Shown in pieces: positions 14,942 through 19,963 of a stretch of DNA of 19,963 nucleotides (its first letter is position 1; the number at the start of each line of letters is the position of its first letter). Below the pieces are notes generated by a model. It was not told the DNA's origin and searched no databases. It saw only the letters and a program-made list of their open reading frames with translations. Source of the DNA: Candidatus Bathyarchaeota archaeon (lineage in GTDB: Archaea; Thermoproteota; Bathyarchaeia; Bathyarchaeales; UBA233); NCBI GenBank assembly GCA_007050895.1, contig SMYP01000155.1, positions 1-19,963 on the forward strand. The letters are read 5' to 3'. The position numbers and the translations under genes are program-made.

Positions 14942-16123
14942 CTACAGAGCTTTGAAAGCCTCAAACCACCTATTATATAAGGACAGCATGTCCAGCGAAA
15001 CACTTGGTTTCCGCGCTTCCAGAATCTGTCTGAAATCATTCATCGTTATAAATCTCGGCTTAGCTTCCTTATCCATGGCTTTGCCAGACTCGAAGAACTC
15101 TCCGATGAGTTTTAGCTGAGCTGATTGGCATACATCCCGTATATCGCTTCCCGAAAAGCCTTCAGAAAGCCTAGCTAATTCATGCAAGTCTACGTCTGGT
15201 TCTATACCAAGATTAGTCGTGTAAAGCTTAAGCATCATCAACCGCGTGTGATGATCTGGCAGTGGAACCAGAATCCTCTTTTGGAACCTTCGAATAAAAG
15301 CCCAGTCTAAATCCCACGGCTTATTCGTAGCTCCAATGACGTAAACATGAAGTTTCTTGCCTTTATCAACAATGCCGTCCATCTCCTTCAAGAACTGGTT
15401 GCGGACCCGAATTTCACCGCCAACCTCGTTCGAATGGGCTCCCATAAGCGAATCCAACTCGTCTACGAAAACAATCGCAGCTTTTCCCTCATTCGAGGAT
15501 TTCCTAGCAGAACCAAAAAGCTTGGCAACGTTCTGTTCAGCCTCACCCAACCATTTAGACATAATCGAAGCAGCATCTATAGAATAGAAATTAGCATCTA
15601 TCTCTGTAGCAACTGCAGCTGCTAGCAAAGTCTTTCCGCATCCTGGTGGTCCAAAGAGCAAGATTCCTCTTGGCCAACCTAATGGAAAAAGGTCGGGTCT
15701 CTGCACAGGATAAACAATTGCTTCCTTGACAGCTTTCTTGGCTGTATCCAAGCCTACAACTTCTTCCCAGTTCACCTCAGGCTTTTCGGTTACTACAAGC
15801 TCAGTTGGAGTCTTTCCGCTACCACCAGTAGCGGGTTCACCACCATCTCCGCCGTTATTAGATTCCATTTGCATTTCAACGGGGGAAACTGCACCCTGCA
15901 GAGCTTTAATTCGCTCTTGATAGGCAATTGCCCTTTGAACATAGACTTTGTTCAAACCGTACTCAGGATATAATTGGACAAGTTGCAGGAGGTTTTCTAT
16001 TGCCTTCTGATATAGAGTTATGGCTCTACCTCTTGCACCTTGCTTATCCAAACGCACAGCATCCAAGGCATAAGCTGTCGCGGCTTTTTCAAGTTCATGT
16101 GAGGCACTCAATGTTGACACCAT
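14942..16123 (-). CDS. cdvC: CdvC, Vps4-like AAA ATPase of the archaeal ESCRT division system
   Basis: CdvC disassembles ESCRT-III (CdvB) polymers during cell division. The protein has 393 residues. An N-terminal MIT domain spans residues ~5-78, a Gly/Ser-rich linker ~80-115, and an AAA+ core follows. Walker A is GPPGCGKT (158-165), the pore loop MSKWLGEAE (188-196), Walker B IVFVDE (217-222), sensor 1 GATNKPWD (264-271), and the arginine fingers are in FIRRFQKR (277-283). The C-terminus contains the GFSGSDIRDVCQSA helix typical of Vps4/meiotic-clade ATPases. The ATG at 16123 abuts the cdvB stop directly, so translation is likely coupled. It is the last gene of the four-gene cdv cluster. Nothing is missing. 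Confidence 0.97.
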   Translation of the reverse strand: MVSTLSASHELEKAATAYALDAVRLDKQGARGRAITLYQKAIENLLQLVQLYPEYGLNKVYVQRAIAYQERIKALQGAVSPVEMQMESNNGGDGGEPATGGSGKTPTELVVTEKPEVNWEEVVGLDTAKKAVKEAIVYPVQRPDLFPLGWPRGILLFGPPGCGKTLLAAAVATEIDANFYSIDAASIMSKWLGEAEQNVAKLFGSARKSSNEGKAAIVFVDELDSLMGAHSNEVGGEIRVRNQFLKEMDGIVDKGKKLHVYVIGATNKPWDLDWAFIRRFQKRILVPLPDHHTRLMMLKLYTTNLGIEPDVDLHELARLSEGFSGSDIRDVCQSAQLKLIGEFFESGKAMDKEAKPRFITMNDFRQILEARKPSVSLDMLSLYNRWFEAFKAL

Positions 16124-17047
16124 TTATTCAGGAGATTTCAATTCGATTTTTATTCTTCCTTGAGTTCCTAAACTTTCAAGGGCTTTCTCAATTTCTTCGT
16201 TTGAAGTGTTTAAAGCACTCGAGCAACGGGTTATATCTATTTCACCGTTACCCTTTCTGACGTATTCGAGAAGCATATCCTCAATAGAGGGTTTCTCAAC
16301 CGTCAAAGAGATTTCTTTGACCTCAGATTTTTTATAAGAAAAAAGGGTTTTTGACGTTTCTTTACCGAAATCTAATCCAGTTTCTTCGGTAGTTTTGCGT
16401 CCGAACACCTGCGAGGAACTAGCTGAAAGAGCAACAAGTTCACGTAATGGAGCAGATTTTTCGGTGGCTGCAACAGCCACTGGGGGTTCGGGAAGGGATT
16501 CGGAAAGTTTCTTCTCAAGAAAACTGGAAACTTCGGATAATACTTCTTCTCCGGCCGCCGTTTTTTTGCCGACGGGAATCAGAGACTCATCAGCTGAAAT
16601 TTTAGTAGCATAAAGAGTGTCGCGTATCGTAGCGTTAACATTATTTAGTTCACTAGACACATCGGGTAAGACCTGGAACAGATCTGATGAAACGTTTTGG
16701 AGAAGTCTCAGAGCAGGTTTCAAGTCAATGACGATGTCACTTAGTTCCTTTAAGGTTTCTAATCGAAGAATTACACGTTCAATGGCTAGCTGCACACTGT
16801 AAAGAAATTTCATTAGTTTTCGGATTTCAGCAATTTCGTTAGCGCACATCGAGGCTCTTTCTTTGTTGTTCCTCTTCAAAGCACCCGTGCAAGATTCAAA
16901 AAGTATGCGATCTCTTTCTTTTAATCTATAGCTTGCTTGCTCTAACTTATTTTGTTGAATTCGAAGTGTGTATATCGATTTTGAAGCTATTTCACGTACC
17001 GGGGGAGGGGGTGACCGTGTCAGACCTCTTATGTTTTTTCCCTCCAC
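16124..17047 (-). CDS. cdvB: CdvB, ESCRT-III protein with C-terminal winged helix
   Basis: CdvB polymerises at the division site. The ESCRT-III helical core spans residues ~15-150. A proline-containing segment, LPEPPVA (185-191), fits a MIM2-type motif for the CdvC MIT domain. A flexible Ser/Thr linker follows, and residues ~253-305 form a winged-helix domain that in this family binds the CdvA tail. It lies 19 bases after cdvA and directly before cdvC. Coordinates use the GTG at 17047, which has no ribosome site before it. GGAGGG lies instead within the first codons, seven bases before an in-frame ATA at 17032, and the whole leader resembles that of cdvA; ATA may be the true start, giving a product beginning near RGLTRSPPPPVRE. 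Confidence 0.95.
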   Translation of the reverse strand: MEGKNIRGLTRSPPPPVREIASKSIYTLRIQQNKLEQASYRLKERDRILFESCTGALKRNNKERASMCANEIAEIRKLMKFLYSVQLAIERVILRLETLKELSDIVIDLKPALRLLQNVSSDLFQVLPDVSSELNNVNATIRDTLYATKISADESLIPVGKKTAAGEEVLSEVSSFLEKKLSESLPEPPVAVAATEKSAPLRELVALSASSSQVFGRKTTEETGLDFGKETSKTLFSYKKSEVKEISLTVEKPSIEDMLLEYVRKGNGEIDITRCSSALNTSNEEIEKALESLGTQGRIKIELKSPE

Positions 17048-17066
17048 CCGTTATCTGTTTCTTAGG

Positions 17067-17918
17067 CTATATTCCAGCCTTTCCGACTTCTTTTACGTAG
17101 ACGACCACTGGAGGCTCTGGAAGTTCAGGCGCCTCTTCAGGAGTCTCATCAGGGATTTCAGAAGGAGTATCGCTTATTTTCTCTTCAACATCTTCATCAG
17201 GGTTTTCGTTTGCTGTTTCATTAATTGTTTCTGGAACTTTCTCATTGGTCGCTTCAGTGGTTTCTTCGCTGGTCTGTTCAAAAGAAAAGGGTGTAATTTT
17301 TTGCTTGATTTGGTTAGAATCTCCAAGCATTATATTTGAGAGCTTGGTTTTAGTTAGTTCGATATCACTTTTCTCTTTGTTGGAACGTTTAAGGTTTTCT
17401 TGAAGCATTGTGAAAGCAGATTGGTAGGCTTCTTCGTCAACTTGGCCGATTTCATGTTCCAGCTCAAGGTTGACAACTGCGTATCCAAGTGTTTTAATCT
17501 CTTGGGTGCACCTTGCAATTTCCTTGTTAGCTTCTTCTGAAAGTTCCTGCGCATCTATTTTGAGTTGTTTCAGGACGGCTTCAAAGTTGCTGTGAAGTTC
17601 TTGGTAAAGGTCTGGTGAGATCTTTCTTTTTTCAGCCAAGTCTTTAAGAGCTTGGTTTTTGCGCCAAATTAGTGGTATCTGATCACAGAGAACGCTGGCC
17701 TGTGACTTGAGGTTCGAGTTAAACGTAACCTCAGCACCATTGAAAGTTAAGTGTTCCATAGATTGCTTGATGAATTTTCCGTCATTAGATTCGACATATA
17801 CACCGTCAAATTTCCCACTTGGGGTTAATGCGAAAGAGGCTACCTTTCCGACTATACGACCATATTCATCTTTGATTGGTTTGCCAATAGAAAGAAAAAG
17901 ATTGGAGTTGTTAGTCAT
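17067..17918 (-). CDS. cdvA: CdvA, membrane-docking division protein
   Basis: CdvA forms the membrane-associated scaffold that recruits CdvB. Residues ~8-65 are a PRC-barrel-like domain (SIGKPIKDEYGRIVGKVASF). A long alpha-helical coiled coil runs ~75-200. An acidic, proline-rich, low-complexity linker (~215-265) follows, and the short hydrophobic C-terminal tail PPVVVYVKEVGKAGI fits the peptide that binds the winged helix of CdvB. The presence of CdvA argues for a TACK lineage. ATG at 17918 has GAGG eight bases upstream. It lies 15 bases after the ESCRT-III paralogue and 19 before cdvB. Confidence 0.94.
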   Translation of the reverse strand: MTNNSNLFLSIGKPIKDEYGRIVGKVASFALTPSGKFDGVYVESNDGKFIKQSMEHLTFNGAEVTFNSNLKSQASVLCDQIPLIWRKNQALKDLAEKRKISPDLYQELHSNFEAVLKQLKIDAQELSEEANKEIARCTQEIKTLGYAVVNLELEHEIGQVDEEAYQSAFTMLQENLKRSNKEKSDIELTKTKLSNIMLGDSNQIKQKITPFSFEQTSEETTEATNEKVPETINETANENPDEDVEEKISDTPSEIPDETPEEAPELPEPPVVVYVKEVGKAGI

Positions 17919-17933
17919 GTTTTTTTCCTCAGT

Positions 17934-18599
17934 TTAGTAGCTCTCTGATGTTTTCTCTGTTTGCGCTGATAGAGTGGATGGCATACCTGCTGGCAGATCT
18001 GGGAACTTGTCTTTAACTTTCTGCTCAGCGACTGTTGCTGCTTCTGAAAGGATTTTTGAGGCATCCTCATTTACAGTGTCAAAATTCAATGTCATTCCTG
18101 ATCCTTGTCCAGCTTCGATCATTATTCCGCTCAGCATGTTTCCTATTTCGCCTAGTTCAGTTTCTGCTTCTGGGAATACACTCACTAGTCCTGTTCTGAC
18201 GTTTCGTAGAACCCCAACGGCTGGTCCTAATGTAGATACTACATCTCCAAGTTCGGATACGGTTCGTAACCTCAATACTATCTGTTCAAGGGCGAGTCTG
18301 GCGTTTATTATCAACTTCTCCATCTTGCGAACTTCTGCGAGTTCATTGGCAAAAACGTTTGCGCGCGCAGTATCGTGTTTAGTATAGGCGTCAACTATTC
18401 TTGCAAAGATCGCTTTATCTCGTTGGCTGAACCGGTCTGTGGCCTGGTCAAGTTTCTGAACTTGAAGTTCAATTCGTCTCACAGCAAAGTCAAGTCTAGG
18501 TTTCAGCGGTCCTGGTGGATTTACGACGTCCTTGATACGTTCTGTGAAAGGTGCTTCACCCCGTTTAGTTTCCCATTTTTTCGCAAATCTTTCTGACAA
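17934..18599 (-). CDS. ESCRT-III paralogue (CdvB-like, no winged helix), first gene of cdv cluster
   Basis: The 221-residue protein is a second ESCRT-III subunit. The basic helical core covers residues ~35-165, with the FANELAEVRKMEKLI signature that parallels CANEIAEIRKLMKFL of cdvB. The C-terminal helix ends in KFPDLPAGMPS (~199-208), a possible MIM2 motif for CdvC. It lacks the winged helix, as do the CdvB1/B2 paralogues of other TACK archaea. Such proteins co-polymerise with or replace CdvB during constriction. The start is TTG at 18599 with an ideal AGGAGGT ribosome site six bases upstream. In most described genomes this paralogue lies outside the cdvABC operon; here it leads it. Confidence 0.93.
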   Translation of the reverse strand: MSERFAKKWETKRGEAPFTERIKDVVNPPGPLKPRLDFAVRRIELQVQKLDQATDRFSQRDKAIFARIVDAYTKHDTARANVFANELAEVRKMEKLIINARLALEQIVLRLRTVSELGDVVSTLGPAVGVLRNVRTGLVSVFPEAETELGEIGNMLSGIMIEAGQGSGMTLNFDTVNEDASKILSEAATVAEQKVKDKFPDLPAGMPSTLSAQTEKTSESY

Positions 18600-18634
18600 A
18601 TTAATACCTCCTGCACAAAAGATGCATTTGAAAT

Positions 18635-18647
18635 ATCTTATACATTG
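18635..18647 (-). promoter_or_regulatory. Promoter of the cdv cluster with overlapping palindromes upstream
   Basis: On the minus strand, CAATGTATAAGAT contains a TATA-like core ~42 bases before the TTG at 18599. A transcript start near 18616 would leave a short leader with AGGAGGT. Directly upstream are the overlapping palindromes GTTAAC (18647-18652) and AACATGTT (18650-18657), which could be an operator. Confidence 0.45.
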
Positions 18648-18825
18648 TTAACATGTTGAAAATATGCAAGTATATATGTAGAGATATACGGGGTGGAAAA
18701 ACTTGTTTTTGGCTTTAATTAGAAAATTAAAAGATAAGGTAGGCACTATTTTGATATTAGACAAAAAAATGTAAGTTAGACTAAAAAGAGGCTTAATCCA
18801 ATGCTTAAACAAAAAGGTGAATTGA

Positions 18826-19047
18826 ATGGGTGACAGATTAAAAATATTCGGAATTGTTGCACTTTTGGGATTCATGGCAGGAGTAATAGCACAGCTGACA
18901 GCAGTATTCGTTATCCCCTGGATAATCTCAATTCTACCAGCGCTTGGGGGCCTTACAAGTTATATGGTTGCAGGATGCGCCGGCGCCGTGTTAACTGTTG
19001 GGCTCGTAAGTGCGTGGGCATATTTGACAGGCAACAAGAATCGATAA
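18826..19047 (+). CDS. Small two-helix membrane protein
   Basis: The 73-residue protein has two hydrophobic segments, about residues 8-36 and 42-66, separated by a small glycine-rich turn (LPALGGLT). A short charged start and a basic end (TGNKNR) suggest a helical hairpin in the membrane. ATG at 18826 has AAAGGTGA five bases upstream, a good ribosome site. It diverges from the cdv cluster and shares its 226-base upstream region. I do not recognise the family; the glycine/alanine-rich helices suggest tight packing or oligomers. A role in division is only suggested by position. Confidence 0.72.
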   Translation: MGDRLKIFGIVALLGFMAGVIAQLTAVFVIPWIISILPALGGLTSYMVAGCAGAVLTVGLVSAWAYLTGNKNR

Positions 19048-19518
19048 GTGCACCAAAACCTCCACTTTCTTTATTTCTCTAATAAATTCCTATTTAGCAG
19101 AGTTACTGGTTTCTATTTTTTGCCTCAAACCAAATTAAAAAATAAGGCAATCAACACATCTGCAGGCGTTCTAACTGGACTCAGTAGCGGAAAAAGCACT
19201 CACTAGCCTCCAGCTTGAATTCCCCGCCTTCAGCTTCGGCGTACCTCGATTACCTCATCGTCCATGATGAATCTATAAGAATAGAAATTTCAATCTTTGG
19301 GTATACGATAATTCTTCCTTTTACCTCAATGACCTAAACATCGACTGAAATCAGAGACCTCTGCAGATTTTTAAGGTTTAGGTAGAGTACTTGGTAATAG
19401 AAAAAAGCTTTAAACTACTGCATTGGTGTCAAAAGGAAAAGGAATTAAACTTTAAAAGTTCCTGCAAATTACTTAACTTCAAAACTATTTAATTAAAGAA
19501 TAAGGGAGTCGTGCATCG
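19048..19518. other. Non-coding stretch before the phosphoglycerate mutase gene
   Basis: I see no convincing gene on either strand over ~470 bases. It holds a T6 tract at 19116-19121 that could terminate the small membrane protein transcript, a GC-rich hairpin-like patch at 19225-19241, an imperfect palindrome AACTTTAAAAGTT at 19448-19460, and a TATA-like run at 19486-19498 (TATTTAATTAAAG) that fits the promoter of the next gene. No tRNA or rRNA is visible. Confidence 0.5.
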
Positions 19519-19963
19519 ATGCATACAAAGCAACGAGAGCAACACATGAAGTATGTAGTTGTCATCGGGGATGGCATGGCTGATTATGCCATTCCAGAAT
19601 TGGGAAACAAGACTCCTCTTCAAGCAGCATATAAACCTAACATGGATAAGATAGCGGCTAAAGGCAGAAATGGTCTCCTGAGAACGATACCTAAGGGTTT
19701 TAGCCCAGGTTCAGATGTGGCAATTCTGTCAGTTCTGGGATTCAGCCCAAAACTGTTTTACACGGGTAGAGGCGCTTTTGAGGCAGCTGCTAGAGGCATC
19801 CAGCTGAAATACAATGATGTCGCATTCAGATGTAATTTAATAACCGAAAAAGATGGGCTGTTGGCTGATTATTCTGCGGGACACATAACAAGTAAAGACT
19901 CTACGCACCTTATCGTAGCTGTAAAAAAGGCTTGTGAGCATCCTGGAGAAATCGAATTCTATC
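19519..19963 (+). CDS. apgM: 2,3-bisphosphoglycerate-independent phosphoglycerate mutase, archaeal type (5' part)
   Basis: This is the N-terminal ~148 residues of the archaeal cofactor-independent phosphoglycerate mutase, which interconverts 3- and 2-phosphoglycerate in glycolysis and gluconeogenesis. Hallmarks are KYVVVIGDGMADY (metal-binding Asp), ELGNKTPLQAA, LLRTIPKGFSPGSDVAILSVLGF (with the catalytic serine in GSD) and TGRGAFEAAARGI. The gene runs off the right edge. ATG at 19519 lies inside a 12-base palindrome (19512-19523) and near the expected transcript start, so it could be leaderless. ATG at 19546, just before KYVVV and preceded by GAGAG, matches the usual family start. Either is possible. 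Confidence 0.95.
   Translation, partial: MHTKQREQHMKYVVVIGDGMADYAIPELGNKTPLQAAYKPNMDKIAAKGRNGLLRTIPKGFSPGSDVAILSVLGFSPKLFYTGRGAFEAAARGIQLKYNDVAFRCNLITEKDGLLADYSAGHITSKDSTHLIVAVKKACEHPGEIEFY

Noticed and set aside
14803..15039. A 78-codon minus-strand ORF across the end of cdvC
   Set aside because: It is out of frame with the clear cdvC reading frame and rich in Arg, Cys and Trp as expected for a shadow; no ribosome site.
18648..18875. A 75-codon minus-strand ORF upstream of the cdv cluster
   Set aside because: Phe/Ile/Leu/Lys-rich translation of AT-rich intergenic DNA that also overlaps the small membrane protein gene; no ribosome site.
19512..19523. A perfect 12-base palindrome over the apgM start
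   Set aside because: A 12-base palindrome is expected several times in 20 kb; no second copy or spacing pattern supports a binding site.
1..19963. CRISPR arrays, tRNA or rRNA genes, intact transposons
   Set aside because: No regularly spaced repeats, cloverleaf pattern, rRNA signature or transposase reading frame was seen in the gaps, which are mostly short.

Overview
The window looks like a chromosomal piece of an anaerobic archaeon of the TACK group, most plausibly Bathyarchaeia or a relative. This is an inference from gene content. Two gene sets support it: a complete cdvA/cdvB/cdvC (ESCRT-type) division cluster, which is typical of TACK lineages, and a formylmethanofuran dehydrogenase operon, the entry enzyme of the archaeal C1 (Wood-Ljungdahl methyl) branch. 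No mcr or other methanogenesis gene, rRNA, tRNA, CRISPR array or intact mobile element was seen. Strong AGGAGG-type ribosome sites and AT-rich TATA-like boxes are common, and the base composition is moderately AT-rich.

Layout. (1) 1-7136, minus strand: fwdD-fwdB-fwdA-fwdC, then a 63-codon unknown ORF and the first ~857 residues of a large TPR-like helical repeat protein that runs off the left edge. The last four genes are packed or overlapping. (2) 7309-10004: molybdenum/tungsten cofactor genes. fdhD is on the minus strand; mobA (with an extra C-terminal helical domain) and mobB are on the plus strand. Together they fit maturation of the Mo/W-bis-pterin enzyme Fwd. (3) 10001-14135: a CitG/MdcB-like gene and three paralogous nucleotidyltransferase-fold proteins, in convergent and tandem arrangement. 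(4) 14330-14800: a winged-helix regulator. (5) 14942-18599, minus strand: ESCRT-III paralogue, cdvA, cdvB with winged helix, and cdvC (Vps4-like). A divergent small two-helix membrane protein sits just upstream. (6) 19048-19518 is essentially non-coding, followed by the 5' part of an archaeal cofactor-independent phosphoglycerate mutase.

The most unusual feature is the translation starts. mobA, mobB and the third nucleotidyltransferase have no ATG, GTG or TTG anywhere between the upstream in-frame stop and conserved protein sequence. cdvB has a GTG, but its ribosome site points instead to a downstream ATA, in a leader almost identical to that of cdvA. Either this lineage initiates on GTA, ACG or ATA, or the assembly carries several start-codon errors. 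Other points of interest are the MobA fusion, the uncharacterised nucleotidyltransferase trio, the FdhD lacking the second motif cysteine, and a strong G-rich inverted repeat downstream of cdvC.
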